Both the position numbers and the translations under genes were made by a program. Positions 7,182 to 16,339 of a stretch of 64,000 nt of DNA are shown piece after piece. The stretch is taken from NCBI GenBank assembly GCA_016286055.1, contig JAEERW010000003.1:248001-312000 (forward strand), written 5' to 3'. Source of the stretch: Bacteroidales bacterium (GTDB lineage Bacteria > Bacteroidota > Bacteroidia > Bacteroidales > UBA3824). The notes beneath the pieces were generated by a model. It was not told the origin of the DNA and ran no database searches. It was given only the letters and a program-made list of their open reading frames with translations. Numbering within the stretch: the first letter of the stretch is position 1; each line of letters begins with the position of its first letter.

Positions 7182-7817
7182 TTAGATTTTTTTATGGTAG
7201 TTTTCTAAAAAGTTGTTTATAAGGCTGTTGCCGTTGTATTCGGGTTGGGGGTCTGCTGTAGAGACGCGATTAATCGCGTCTCTACCATTATCGGTGTTTT
7301 CCTCATCATCATCGTCGGTATTGAGATAAACGACGCGGTGAAGGGCGGCTTGTAGCGATATGAGGCGCATTCCCCAATAGTCTTTGAAATTGCCAACACA
7401 TTGAATAAGAGCGGCTTTCATAGCTTCATCAGATCCTGAGCGGTAGTTTTCGGCAAAGTTTTTAAGGTCTTGGTAAATGTCGGCGGCGCATTCCGAAATT
7501 TCTGCCTGTTCGTATTCGGCGTAGTTGTCTTCGGAAGGGAAAATATTGATGTAGCCGTCAATAGAGCCGAGACTCTGCGATGTCTTGTTTTTGATATATT
7601 CGTAGTCGTATTCCGAAAGAAAAACTTCTGCCTCGCCATCGGCGTAATCGTCGGTTTGTGGTAGCATTGCGGCTTTGAGATAGAGTAGGGGGAGAATTTT
7701 TTGCATTTTGGCAATGAAATCCTTGCGAGTAAACTTCTCTGATTTCTCCAAAAAGGCGCAATATTCGTTGGCTACGGTAAGAAATTCGATTGTATTTTTG
7801 TCTAAAATGTTTTCCAT
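7182..7817 (-). CDS. DUF5063 domain protein carrying an in-frame palindromic repeat
   Basis: A 211-residue acidic, helical, cytosolic-looking protein resembling the DUF5063 family of Bacteroidota; its biochemical role is not known. The recognisable part runs from about residue 5 (NTIEFLTVANEYCAFLE) to residue 165 (FKDYWGMRLISLQAALHRV). The C-terminal tail contains NGRDAINRVSTADP, encoded by a perfect 28-base palindrome (7258-7285) that has been absorbed into the reading frame. The gene lies between the SPOR-like and NlpC/P60 genes with gaps of 6 and 5 bases, so it is co-transcribed with them. Confidence 0.75.
   Translation of the reverse strand: MENILDKNTIEFLTVANEYCAFLEKSEKFTRKDFIAKMQKILPLLYLKAAMLPQTDDYADGEAEVFLSEYDYEYIKNKTSQSLGSIDGYINIFPSEDNYAEYEQAEISECAADIYQDLKNFAENYRSGSDEAMKAALIQCVGNFKDYWGMRLISLQAALHRVVYLNTDDDDEENTDNGRDAINRVSTADPQPEYNGNSLINNFLENYHKKI
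7258..7285. repeat. Perfect 28-base palindrome inside the DUF5063 gene
   Basis: The half-site GTAGAGACGCGATT is followed directly by its exact reverse complement. It sits in frame near the end of the DUF5063 gene, coding for the unusual tail GRDAINRVST. This looks like a small mobile palindromic (REP-like) unit; no second copy is seen in the window. Confidence 0.85.
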
Positions 7818-7823
7818 AATTAA

Positions 7824-8363
7824 TTATTCTTCAAGACGATAGAGAGTTTTTGCCTCTTCGGCGTCGATACTTTCGGCAAATGGACCAATTGCCAGAGTTT
7901 TAAAAGCGAGACTCTCTCGAAGCACATCGCTGAACTCTTTTTCGGTGCCCTCTGCCACACGTGCAGCCATTCGCTCAAACTGGTATGCGTGAGCGCGTTC
8001 GGTGATTTTCACTTTTACAAGAAACCAAGCGCGGTTTTGATTTGTGGCGCGAGGCGAGATGGTGTCGTTTACCATTTTGTAGAGTTTGAGGGCATCCTGA
8101 GCCTGATTGTAGGTCTTAAATGGTCCGACGGCTATCGACTGTCCCGAGGCGGTGCATTTCCAAAGAGCCTTTGAGAATGCCTTGATGCTTCCGTTGGATA
8201 TTTTGGCAGAGTATGGGCGCACGCCGTACTGCTTTTGGTGGCTGTGCTTGTCTGTCTGATTGAATACCTTCACGTTGAACCAAAAGATTTCGTTGTTCTG
8301 AGCCGAAACAGTTGTTGCTACGGCTATCAGGAGTGCGGTGAGTATTGAGGTTATGGTTTTCAT
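7824..8363 (-). CDS. Exported SPOR-like protein
   Basis: A 179-residue protein with a clear signal peptide (residues 1-21, ending TTVSAQ) and two related halves. Each half ends in a short pattern like those of SPOR repeats: IAVGPFKTYNQAQDALKLYK (about residues 75-94) and LAIGPFAESIDAEEAKTLYR (about 157-176). SPOR-type domains bind glycan strands lacking stem peptides, so a periplasmic wall-binding role is a fair inference, not proof. It begins the compact leftward trio with DUF5063 and NlpC/P60, which also suggests a wall-related role for the middle gene. Confidence 0.7.
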   Translation of the reverse strand: MKTITSILTALLIAVATTVSAQNNEIFWFNVKVFNQTDKHSHQKQYGVRPYSAKISNGSIKAFSKALWKCTASGQSIAVGPFKTYNQAQDALKLYKMVNDTISPRATNQNRAWFLVKVKITERAHAYQFERMAARVAEGTEKEFSDVLRESLAFKTLAIGPFAESIDAEEAKTLYRLEE

Positions 8364-8403
8364 AATGCTTTTTTATTTTTATAACATCGGTAAATGCTGC
8401 AAT

Positions 8404-8418
8404 ATTATATAAGGTGTG
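8404..8418. repeat. Dispersed 15-mer ATTATATAAGGTGTG, copy 1
   Basis: Intergenic 15-base sequence between the beta-propeller and SPOR-like genes, identical to 26853-26867 in the pyrE leader. Partial versions occur at 3343-3357 within structured RNA 1 and, inverted, at 52151-52160. Function unknown. Confidence 0.5.
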
Positions 8419-8432
8419 TTAAAAATCCATAA

Positions 8433-9908
8433 TCATCGGACAAACCTATGTCGAGGCAGACGGTAAATTTTAAGTTCCTTAGAAAATTCGTAGTTTTTGT
8501 AATCCCTTACAACATAGCGTATAGTATTGATACCGTAAGCCAGAGCCACGTCGTAGGATAGAGGGAAGTCGCAACCTGCCTCCCTGTCGGCTGCTGTGGG
8601 ACGTATAAAGTCATTTTCGTCGATTTGTAGCGAACCATTTACATATACCTTTACATTTATAGGTATGCCGAAACTATTCAGGCATAGAGTTACGTTGATA
8701 GCGCTTTTGTCGGTGGCAGAAATCGAGTCGGTGGGGAAATAAAATTGCAGTTCGGTGCGCTCCACGTTTTGCATTTTTAGCACACCAAAGTCCCAACCTT
8801 TGCCGAGCGAGTTGGTGGTGCCGGAGAGCAGAAGACCGTGGTCTTTGGTTTCCACAATTGATTTAGAGTAGTCCTGACTTTTGCGTTTAAAGTTAAATTC
8901 CCACATCTGGTTGCCTCGTGAGTCGTATTTAACCATAAGGAAATTTGAAATGTCGCGCTTGTTGCTTTTAGAGAAACCGCTCATTACAAAAGCGCCGTCG
9001 TAAGTTTCGGTAACGTCGGTGCCTTCTTCCCAATCTTCGTTGCCGTAGGTGCGCACCCAGATAGAGTCGCCGTTGTTGTCGAGTTTCATGATGATGGCAT
9101 CGTAGTCGGTAATGGCGTAGGCACGTGTAAATCCAGTAACCACAATGTTGCTGTCGCGGGTGGCAATAACGGCTTGACCCGAACACCAGTCGTTGAAGTC
9201 GAACCACTGCATCCATTTTTCCTCACCGTATTTATCTAACTTAATGACAATCATATTTTTACGACCGCCCTTGTCGCTGCCGATGTATCCTGTTACCACA
9301 AAGTTGCCGTCGTAGGTTTGTGCAATTCCGAGGGCACGGTTTTCGTCGCCTTCCATAAACTGCTTGTCCCACAGTTTGTTGCCATCCTTATCGAGACGGA
9401 GCATATACCACGAAGGTTTTCCCTCATGGTTAGATGTGGTGTATCCTGCAATGGCGTATCCGTGGTCTTTGGTTTCGATAATTTTGTAACCCTCCTCGTC
9501 GCCAGTGCCGCCGTAAAGTTTTTGCCAAATTACGTTGCCGAGGGTGTCGATTTTCATTACAAGCAGATTGCTCTGCACTTCGCGCTTGCGTATGGCGTAA
9601 CCTGTTATCACAATGCAACTATCGTAAGTTTGCACCATGCTGTTGGCAGCCGAAGTGGCATAGTCGGCGTAAATTTTGCCCCATCTGCCTCTGCCGTCGG
9701 GATGCAATTTTACTACATACATGTTGCGCTCTTGTAGTTTGGCGTATCCACCCACCACATAGTCGCCGTCGCGGGTTTCGATACAGGTGCTGGCTTCGTC
9801 CCAACCGTCGCCGCCTAAGCCCTGCGCCCATTCCACGTTGTACTGAGCCGAGGCTGTGGCCGCCGACATCAGTATGATTGTTAATAGTATCTTTATTTGT
9901 GCCGTCAT
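8433..9908 (-). CDS. Exported beta-propeller repeat protein
   Basis: A 491-residue secreted protein. After a signal peptide (residues 1-21, ending ATASAQ) it has about seven imperfect repeats of 50 to 55 residues, each built as DGDYVVGGY or similar, then MVIKLD..G.., then W.. and a GG..D/E turn; this is the pattern of delta-60/beta-propeller repeat proteins. The last 100 residues form a different beta-rich domain with VTLCLNSFG and INTIRYVVRD. No type IX sorting domain is visible at its end. The start at 9908 is chosen because the promoter element TAAATTTG at 9929-9936 lies downstream of the longer alternative start at 9962. Ligand or partner unknown. Confidence 0.8.
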   Translation of the reverse strand: MTAQIKILLTIILMSAATASAQYNVEWAQGLGGDGWDEASTCIETRDGDYVVGGYAKLQERNMYVVKLHPDGRGRWGKIYADYATSAANSMVQTYDSCIVITGYAIRKREVQSNLLVMKIDTLGNVIWQKLYGGTGDEEGYKIIETKDHGYAIAGYTTSNHEGKPSWYMLRLDKDGNKLWDKQFMEGDENRALGIAQTYDGNFVVTGYIGSDKGGRKNMIVIKLDKYGEEKWMQWFDFNDWCSGQAVIATRDSNIVVTGFTRAYAITDYDAIIMKLDNNGDSIWVRTYGNEDWEEGTDVTETYDGAFVMSGFSKSNKRDISNFLMVKYDSRGNQMWEFNFKRKSQDYSKSIVETKDHGLLLSGTTNSLGKGWDFGVLKMQNVERTELQFYFPTDSISATDKSAINVTLCLNSFGIPINVKVYVNGSLQIDENDFIRPTAADREAGCDFPLSYDVALAYGINTIRYVVRDYKNYEFSKELKIYRLPRHRFVR

Positions 9909-9928
9909 TATAGATGGTTTTTTCGAGA

Positions 9929-9963
9929 CAAATTTAAGAAATGACATTGAATTTTTAGACAAA
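9929..9963 (-). promoter_or_regulatory. Promoter of the beta-propeller gene
   Basis: TTTG (9960-9963) and TAAATTTG (9929-9936) on the minus strand, 23 bases apart. It fixes the start codon at 9908. Confidence 0.55.
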
Positions 9964-10085
9964 GTTGCATATTTTTCTTATTTCGCGGTGGTTTTTTAAC
10001 ATTTATAAACTAAATACGTTTTTAATTACGTTAATATAAAGAGCGTACAAAACGCCTAAAATAACTGTGAATAATATTTTTTGAT

Positions 10086-10211
10086 ATGTTTATCGATTTG
10101 ACACTCAGCCTATTAATTATTGCTATGGCAGTAGTAATGGCTGCCGACGTTCGCAAAAACAATTTCTATGGTAATTCCATAGGCAAAAAAAAGTCCGGTG
10201 CAAAAAAATAA
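10086..10211 (+). CDS. Possible 41-residue membrane protein
   Basis: A short ORF in the gap upstream of cca. It encodes 41 residues: an N-terminal hydrophobic helix (FIDLTLSLLIIAMAVVMAA, residues 2-20) followed by a strongly basic tail ending KKKSGAKK. This is the typical make-up of a small inner-membrane protein with a cytosolic tail. No convincing promoter or homologue is known to me, and the ORF could be chance. The cca promoter starts five bases after its stop. Confidence 0.35.
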   Translation: MFIDLTLSLLIIAMAVVMAADVRKNNFYGNSIGKKKSGAKK

Positions 10212-10215
10212 TTGC

Positions 10216-10223
10216 TACCTTTG
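10216..10223 (+). promoter_or_regulatory. Promoter -7 element of cca-porU
   Basis: TACCTTTG, 24 bases before the cca start codon. No -33 match at normal distance. Confidence 0.6.
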
Positions 10224-10247
10224 CCGCCGTATTATATTGTTTAAAAA

Positions 10248-11678
10248 ATGGCAAATCTTCGGCACAAACTTACAAATCCTGTATTTGAGCAGATAGCGCA
10301 GGTAGCAGACACCTATAAATTAGAGACTTACGTAATCGGTGGATTCGTTCGCGACCTTATTATGGATATTCCATCTAAGGATATTGATTTTGTGGTGGCA
10401 GGTAGCGGAATTGATCTTGCGCAAAAGGTGGCAGACAAACTGCATTGCAAAAGTGTGCAGTATTACAAAAATTTTGGTACTGCCATGCTTCAATACAGAG
10501 GCACCGAACTCGAATTTGTGGGCGCACGCAAAGAATCTTACGACCGAAATTCTCGCAAACCTATTGTTGAAAATGGCACTATTCACGACGACCAACTTCG
10601 CCGCGATTTTACCATCAATGCTCTTGCTATATCGCTCAACCGTAGCAACTTTGGCGAACTTACCGACCCTTTTGACGGTCTCGGTGACATTAAGCGTGGC
10701 ATTATCCGCACTCCCTTAGACCCTGACATCACTTTTTCCGACGACCCTCTGCGAATGCTGCGGGCTATCAGATTTGCATGCCGACTTGATTTTAATATTC
10801 ATCCCGAAACCGAAGCCGCTATCGCCCGCAATGCCAAACGAATGGAGATTGTGTCGAAAGAGCGTATCGTGGACGAACTTAACAAGATAATGGCAACCGC
10901 CAAGCCTTCGCGTGGGTTTATGCTGCTGATGAAGACCGGGTTGCTCGATCTGATTTTGCCACAATTGGTAAAACTCAAAGGCGTGGAGATAAAAGAGGGC
11001 AGGGCTCATAAGGATAACTTTTTGCACACGTTGCAAGTGCTTGACAACGTGGCATCTATGAGCGATAATCTATGGTTGCGCTGGGCGGCTGTTTTTCACG
11101 ACATTGCTAAGCCTAACGTTAAAAAATTTGTGAACGGCACGTGGACCTTTCATAGTCACGAGTTTCTTGGGGCAAAGATGATTCCGCAAATTTTCAAGCA
11201 GATGAAACTGCCCTTGGATTCCAAAATGAAGTATGTGCAGAAACTTGTGGGAATGCACCACCGGGCTATTCCTATCTCTAACGACGATATTTCTGACTCG
11301 GCAGTGCGACGCCTGATGTACGATGCTGGCGACGACCTCGACGACCTGCTTATCCTCTGCCGTGCCGATATAACCTCTAAAATTGAGGAGAAACGTCTGC
11401 GTTTTCTCAACAATTACAATATCGTTAGTAAGAAAATCAAAGAGTTGGAAGCCAAAGATTTCCGCCGTAATTGGCAGCCTCCGATCGATGGCAATTTTAT
11501 TATGCAGACCTTTAATCTTACCCCTTGTAAAAGTGTGGGAATAATCAAAGATTGCATTAAGGATTCTATTCTCGACGGTGTAATTGAAAACTCGTTTGAG
11601 GCGGCATACAACCTTATGGTTGAAAAAGGTTCAGAACTTGGTTTGAAAGTAGTTAACCCGAATATTCCAAAACCGTGA
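10248..11678 (+). CDS. cca: CCA-adding tRNA nucleotidyltransferase with HD domain
   Basis: Adds or repairs the 3' CCA of tRNAs. The 476-residue protein has the class II nucleotidyltransferase core: VIGGFVRDLIM (GG motif, residues 30-40), SKDIDFVV (metal-binding DxD, 43-50), RRDFTINALAI, and the DPLRMLRAIRF flexible loop motif, followed by an HD-type domain with HTLQVLDNV and VFHDIAKP. A gene for this enzyme matters here because the tRNA-Tyr and tmRNA genes of the window do not encode CCA while tRNA-Asp and tRNA-Pro do. Its stop overlaps the GTG start of porU (GTGA), indicating coupled translation. Confidence 0.95.
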   Translation: MANLRHKLTNPVFEQIAQVADTYKLETYVIGGFVRDLIMDIPSKDIDFVVAGSGIDLAQKVADKLHCKSVQYYKNFGTAMLQYRGTELEFVGARKESYDRNSRKPIVENGTIHDDQLRRDFTINALAISLNRSNFGELTDPFDGLGDIKRGIIRTPLDPDITFSDDPLRMLRAIRFACRLDFNIHPETEAAIARNAKRMEIVSKERIVDELNKIMATAKPSRGFMLLMKTGLLDLILPQLVKLKGVEIKEGRAHKDNFLHTLQVLDNVASMSDNLWLRWAAVFHDIAKPNVKKFVNGTWTFHSHEFLGAKMIPQIFKQMKLPLDSKMKYVQKLVGMHHRAIPISNDDISDSAVRRLMYDAGDDLDDLLILCRADITSKIEEKRLRFLNNYNIVSKKIKELEAKDFRRNWQPPIDGNFIMQTFNLTPCKSVGIIKDCIKDSILDGVIENSFEAAYNLMVEKGSELGLKVVNPNIPKP

Positions 11679-14600
11679 AAACCCGTACGCTACTATCGGC
11701 TATTTTGGTGATGTGTGTGCAAACAATTGCAGCACAAACTTTTACCTCGGTCTTGAAATCAGGACACTGGGTTAAGATAGCCGTCAACGCCGATGGAGTG
11801 TACAAGATACCTTACACAAAACTCTCTGAATGGGGTTTTGATAATCCAAAAAATATTCGAGTTTTTGGCAATGATTTCGGATTATTGCCGTTTATGAATA
11901 GCGCAGAACGTCCACAAGACCTTATTGAAAACAAGGTTTTATATGGCGACGATGCCGTGTATTTTTTTGCAAAATCAAAGGATATTTGGAATTATAACGA
12001 GGAAGAGGGATTGTTTCTTCCAAAAACTCATCTCTACGACACCCGTGCTTACTACTTTTTATCAGACGTTACAACTAATTACAACAACAGTATTACAAAG
12101 CCGACATCCGCTCCGACACCACAAGGCGTTGTTACTCAGGGAGATTTTTATGCAATTCACGAAAACAACGATGTAAATCTTCAAATGTCGGGGCGCAATT
12201 GGTACGGCGAAAATTTTTATTATGCCACTCAGCAAGACCTTAAAATAGAACTTCCTGCACCCGCAATCTCCGCCGACGCTAAGGCAAAGGTCTCAGTGAT
12301 AGCCCGTTCGGCGGTTGATAATAGTTTTGATGTATCGTTTAATGGTGGTGCGGCAAAATCGCTTGTCACTAAATCGGTATCTGGTTTAAGTATTTATGCA
12401 GATACTAAGACGCAAACTATTGATTTTAAATCTGTTAATGGTAATGTGCAAAATATTGAAATCACCTTCAATAAGTCTACTCCTTCTGCCGAAGGATATT
12501 TGGATTATATAATCATTAATGCTCGTGGCAATCTCAATTATAATGGCAAACAATTAATATTTAGAGATATACAATCGCATACTTTGTATAATGCGGTTGA
12601 ATTTCAGGTTTCAGGCGTAGACAATGGTTGCTTAATTTGGGACGTTACCAACAGCACAGCACCCGAAGAGGCTGATTACACCTTAAATAATGGTGTTGCC
12701 AAATTTACTGCCAAAACCGAAACTCTCGGCGAATATGTGGTGTTTTCAAAGTCTAACGCTTATACTCCTGAATTTGTAGAAAACGTTGGTAATCAAAACC
12801 TTCACGCACAAAATACACCCGAAATGTTGATAGTAACTCCCTTGGAATTTAAGACTTGGGCTGACAAAATCGCTGCTATTCATTCGGGAGAAATGTCGGT
12901 AATGGTTACGCCTATCAATCAGATTTACAACGAGTTTTCGTGCGGGGCAAAGGATGTTTCCGCTATTCGCGACTATATTCGCTATTTATACAAAAACGCC
13001 AAGGGGAATACTCTCCGCTATGTGCTTTTGTTTGGCGATGGTACGGTAGATAATATTACTGTTTCGCAAGGCAACACAAATTATATTCCTACATATCAAT
13101 CTCCGCAGTCGTTAGACGAGGATGATATAATATCCTTTATATCAGATGATTACTTTGCACTTTTGGATGATGACGAGGGCGAATACACCGGACTCCCCGA
13201 TATTGCTGTGGGACGTATCCCCGTTAAAACAACCGCCGAGGCCGAAACTGCTGCAAAAAAAATTGAACTATACACCAAAAACTTTTTTAACAGTTGGGAA
13301 AAAAATATTGCATTCATAGCCGACGACGAAAATCTGAATATACATGCGTCGCAGGCCGACCAGATTGCTGTTTTTACCGAAACTGAGTATCCAAATTATG
13401 ATATAACTAAAATCTACATAGATGCCTATCCACGTCAACAAACCATCGGTGGCAACCTTTATCCACAGGCTCGCGAGGATATTTTAAAGCAGTTTAACCT
13501 TGGCGCAAAGATTATAAACTTTACTGGTCACGGCGGCATCGACTACCTCACCGACGAGCGCATTCTTACCAACGCAGATATCGACAACCTTAAAAACATC
13601 GACAATCTGCCTGTTTTCATCACCTCGTCGTGCGATGTGGGACGTTTCGACCATTACGAACGCTCAACTGATATGGGCAAAGATTCACCTGCCGAACGTG
13701 CTTTGCACAATACTAAGGGCGGTGCTATTGCTATGATTGCTGCTGCCCGTCACGCTTATGCAGAACCCAATTTTAACCTTAACAAAAACATTTTCAACTA
13801 TATACTGCGCACCAAAAATGCTAGCCGTATTATGCGTCTTGGTGATGTGGTGATGCTTGCCAAACGCGAAACCGACGATATAAATATGCGTTGCTTTATG
13901 CTTTTGGGCGATCCAGCATTGATTTTACATAGTCCAGAGTATTTTGTTAAAATATTAAAAATCAACGGAATAGACGCTGCTACTTATACTGATACTATAA
14001 AGTCATTGTCCGCTTGTAAATTAGAATGTGCTGTAACTCAATCAGATGTCTCTGTGGTTAATAGTTTTAATGGAACGGCTCATATAGTGTTTTATGATAA
14101 GCAGAGCAACCGAAAGACCTTGAACAATAGTGGGAGTGGGGTTTTTGAATTTCAGGATTACGACAAAAAGATTTTCGATGGATATTCCACTGTGAAAAAC
14201 GGTGTGTTTAAAGCCGAATTTATTGTTCCCAAAGATATTGATTATAAGGTAGATAAAGCAAAAGTGAGTTTGTTTGCACGTAGTAATAACAAATCAGCCT
14301 CTGGCGTTAACAAAGATTTGCTCGCTGGTTCGGCTAATAATAATGCCGCACAAGACAATCTTGGACCGCAAATCCAACTTTATATAAATTCAAAAGAATT
14401 TACCGATGGCGGAAATGTTGGCGAAGCGCCGCTTGTAATTGCTGAATTGTCAGATACTTCTGGAATTAATATCACATCTGAGGGTAATGGTCACGATATT
14501 TCGCTAACAATCGACGGTGGTCAGCCCGTTTCGCTCAATAGTTTTTACAAATCCGACACCGATAATTTTAGGCGCGGAACTGTCAAGTACCAAGTAGATG

Positions 14601-15010
14601 GTCTTGCTGAGGGAAGACACACCATAAAACTCAAAGCCTATGATAGTTACAACAATCTTTCGCAGGCAGAAATATCATTCACTGTGGTAAAAGCCGACGG
14701 TTTTAAAATCACCCGTCTGCTCAATTATCCCAACCCCTTTACCGACCATACCGATTTTTATTTTCAGCAAAATGCTCCTTCCGATGTGTTTGAATACGAA
14801 ATTACCGTTTTTAGCATTTCGGGAAAACAGGTAAAAACTCTCACCGGCACACTATCGTACAGCGGAAACCTCAGTCAGCCAATACCTTGGGACGGTCTCG
14901 ACGATTTTGGCAGCAAAATTGCACGAGGCACATATATATATCGTTTGCGAATTCGTGACCTTCAGGGACGAAAAGCAACTGCTTACGAAAAACTACTTTA
15001 TTTAAAATAA
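11675..15010 (+). CDS. porU: Type IX secretion system sortase PorU (C25-family)
   Basis: Cell-surface gingipain-like transpeptidase of the type IX secretion system; PorU removes the C-terminal domain of secreted cargo and attaches the cargo to A-LPS or another anchor. The 1111-residue protein has a signal peptide (residues 1-21, ending TIAAQ), a beta-rich N-terminal region, then a C25 peptidase domain from about residue 380. Its catalytic pair is visible: NFTGHGGIDYL (His about 619) and ITSSCDVGRFD (Cys about 653). The C-terminal segment NYPNPFTDHTDFYF onward resembles a type A sorting-type beta domain. It starts with GTG overlapping cca and is followed by porV, the usual partner gene. Confidence 0.92.
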   Translation: MKTRTLLSAILVMCVQTIAAQTFTSVLKSGHWVKIAVNADGVYKIPYTKLSEWGFDNPKNIRVFGNDFGLLPFMNSAERPQDLIENKVLYGDDAVYFFAKSKDIWNYNEEEGLFLPKTHLYDTRAYYFLSDVTTNYNNSITKPTSAPTPQGVVTQGDFYAIHENNDVNLQMSGRNWYGENFYYATQQDLKIELPAPAISADAKAKVSVIARSAVDNSFDVSFNGGAAKSLVTKSVSGLSIYADTKTQTIDFKSVNGNVQNIEITFNKSTPSAEGYLDYIIINARGNLNYNGKQLIFRDIQSHTLYNAVEFQVSGVDNGCLIWDVTNSTAPEEADYTLNNGVAKFTAKTETLGEYVVFSKSNAYTPEFVENVGNQNLHAQNTPEMLIVTPLEFKTWADKIAAIHSGEMSVMVTPINQIYNEFSCGAKDVSAIRDYIRYLYKNAKGNTLRYVLLFGDGTVDNITVSQGNTNYIPTYQSPQSLDEDDIISFISDDYFALLDDDEGEYTGLPDIAVGRIPVKTTAEAETAAKKIELYTKNFFNSWEKNIAFIADDENLNIHASQADQIAVFTETEYPNYDITKIYIDAYPRQQTIGGNLYPQAREDILKQFNLGAKIINFTGHGGIDYLTDERILTNADIDNLKNIDNLPVFITSSCDVGRFDHYERSTDMGKDSPAERALHNTKGGAIAMIAAARHAYAEPNFNLNKNIFNYILRTKNASRIMRLGDVVMLAKRETDDINMRCFMLLGDPALILHSPEYFVKILKINGIDAATYTDTIKSLSACKLECAVTQSDVSVVNSFNGTAHIVFYDKQSNRKTLNNSGSGVFEFQDYDKKIFDGYSTVKNGVFKAEFIVPKDIDYKVDKAKVSLFARSNNKSASGVNKDLLAGSANNNAAQDNLGPQIQLYINSKEFTDGGNVGEAPLVIAELSDTSGINITSEGNGHDISLTIDGGQPVSLNSFYKSDTDNFRRGTVKYQVDGLAEGRHTIKLKAYDSYNNLSQAEISFTVVKADGFKITRLLNYPNPFTDHTDFYFQQNAPSDVFEYEITVFSISGKQVKTLTGTLSYSGNLSQPIPWDGLDDFGSKIARGTYIYRLRIRDLQGRKATAYEKLLYLK

Positions 15011-15013
15011 TTG

Positions 15014-15021
15014 TATATTTG
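15014..15021 (+). promoter_or_regulatory. Promoter -7 element of porV
   Basis: TATATTTG just after the porU stop, 38 bases before the porV ATG. It implies that porV can be transcribed independently of porU. Confidence 0.55.
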
Positions 15022-15058
15022 CACCGTTAAATAAAACGAGAAAATTTTGAAAATACAA

Positions 15059-16279
15059 ATGAATACGACTAACTTAAAATTTAAATCCGCAATAGCCGCT
15101 GCGCTGTTGGCCTTACCGACTATTGTAAACGCACAAATACAACCTACTCAAGACGTTATCGGAAGAGAATCGTCTAACAACATTATCTCTACAGTGGCAT
15201 CGTTTCTGCTTATTGCCCCCGACTCTCGTGCCGGCGCAATGGGCGATGCGGGTGTGGCTACCTCGCCTGACATCAACTCGCAGCATTGGAACGCAGCAAA
15301 ATATGTCTTTGCCGAAGACCGTATGGGAGTGTCGCTTTCGTATATGCCTTGGCTCAAAAACTATGTAGACGATATGAATATCTGCTACTTAGCAGGATTC
15401 AACAAAATTAAAAACAATCAGGCAATTGGCTATTCGCTTACATATTTCTCGCTTGGAGATATGACATTTACCGACATCAATGGTTCGGTGATTAAGCAAT
15501 TCACTCCCAAAGAGTTTGCCATCGACGGTTCTTATTCGTTGAAACTTGCCGACGACCTTTCTGCTTCGCTCACAATGCGTTACATATATAGCAACCTTAC
15601 CGGTGGCGCCACTGTAAATAATTCGGAAGAAACCCATGCCGGACACTCTGTTGCAGGCGACATTGCCGTTTATTACAACAAAGCATTTGAGGGTTCTAAA
15701 TATACTCACATTTTAGGTTTGGGCGCAAATATCAGCAACATAGGCACTAAGATGAGTTACACCAAAAACAACTCAAACTTTATTCCCACCAATATGAAAC
15801 TTGGTGCGGCTTACACATTGGAACTCGACAAATACAACAGTATCACTGCCACATTCGACATCAACAAGTTGCTCGTTCCCACACCGCCTATCCGTGTTAA
15901 CGACACTATTGTAAAAGGCAAGGACGATGATGTTTCGGTACCTGTGGGCATTTTCCGCTCGTTTGGCGACGCTCCCGACGGTTTTAAAGAAGAGTTGAAG
16001 GAGATTTCCTATTCAATGGGCTTAGAATATTGGTATTCAAAGACGTTTGCTGGACGTATGGGGTATTTCTCAGAGCATAAAGACAAAGGTGGACGCAAAT
16101 ATCTCACATTCGGAGTAGGATTGAAACTCAACGTCTTCTCGTTCGACTTTTCGTATCTTGTTACTACCACAGCGTCAAATCCTTTGCAGAATACTGTGAG
16201 GTTTACTTTGGGTTTGAATTTCGACAAAATGAATAAAGGAACTAAATCTCCTGCAAAAGAATCTTCACCCAACAACTAA
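15059..16279 (+). CDS. porV: Type IX secretion outer-membrane protein PorV (LptO)
   Basis: Outer-membrane beta-barrel that shuttles T9SS cargo from the translocon to PorU. The 406-residue protein has a signal peptide (ending TIVNAQ), the family-typical segment PDSRAGAMGDAGVATSPD near residue 55, HWNAAKY, and a series of amphipathic strands to the end, as in FadL-like barrels. The ATG at 15059 is preferred over an in-frame TTG at 15047 because it gives a normal signal peptide start. Directly downstream of porU, as in many Bacteroidota. Other T9SS core genes (porK-N, porT, sov) are not in this window. Confidence 0.93.
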   Translation: MNTTNLKFKSAIAAALLALPTIVNAQIQPTQDVIGRESSNNIISTVASFLLIAPDSRAGAMGDAGVATSPDINSQHWNAAKYVFAEDRMGVSLSYMPWLKNYVDDMNICYLAGFNKIKNNQAIGYSLTYFSLGDMTFTDINGSVIKQFTPKEFAIDGSYSLKLADDLSASLTMRYIYSNLTGGATVNNSEETHAGHSVAGDIAVYYNKAFEGSKYTHILGLGANISNIGTKMSYTKNNSNFIPTNMKLGAAYTLELDKYNSITATFDINKLLVPTPPIRVNDTIVKGKDDDVSVPVGIFRSFGDAPDGFKEELKEISYSMGLEYWYSKTFAGRMGYFSEHKDKGGRKYLTFGVGLKLNVFSFDFSYLVTTTASNPLQNTVRFTLGLNFDKMNKGTKSPAKESSPNN

Positions 16280-16318
16280 ATAATTAGAATAAAATTTGCA
16301 GATAAAAAAAATAGTCTG

Positions 16319-16326
16319 TACTTTTG
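16319..16326 (+). promoter_or_regulatory. Promoter -7 element of tmRNA
   Basis: TACTTTTG, 13 bases before the first base of the mature tmRNA, so transcription starts close to the mature 5' end. Confidence 0.65.
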
Positions 16327-16339
16327 TAAATGCAAACAA

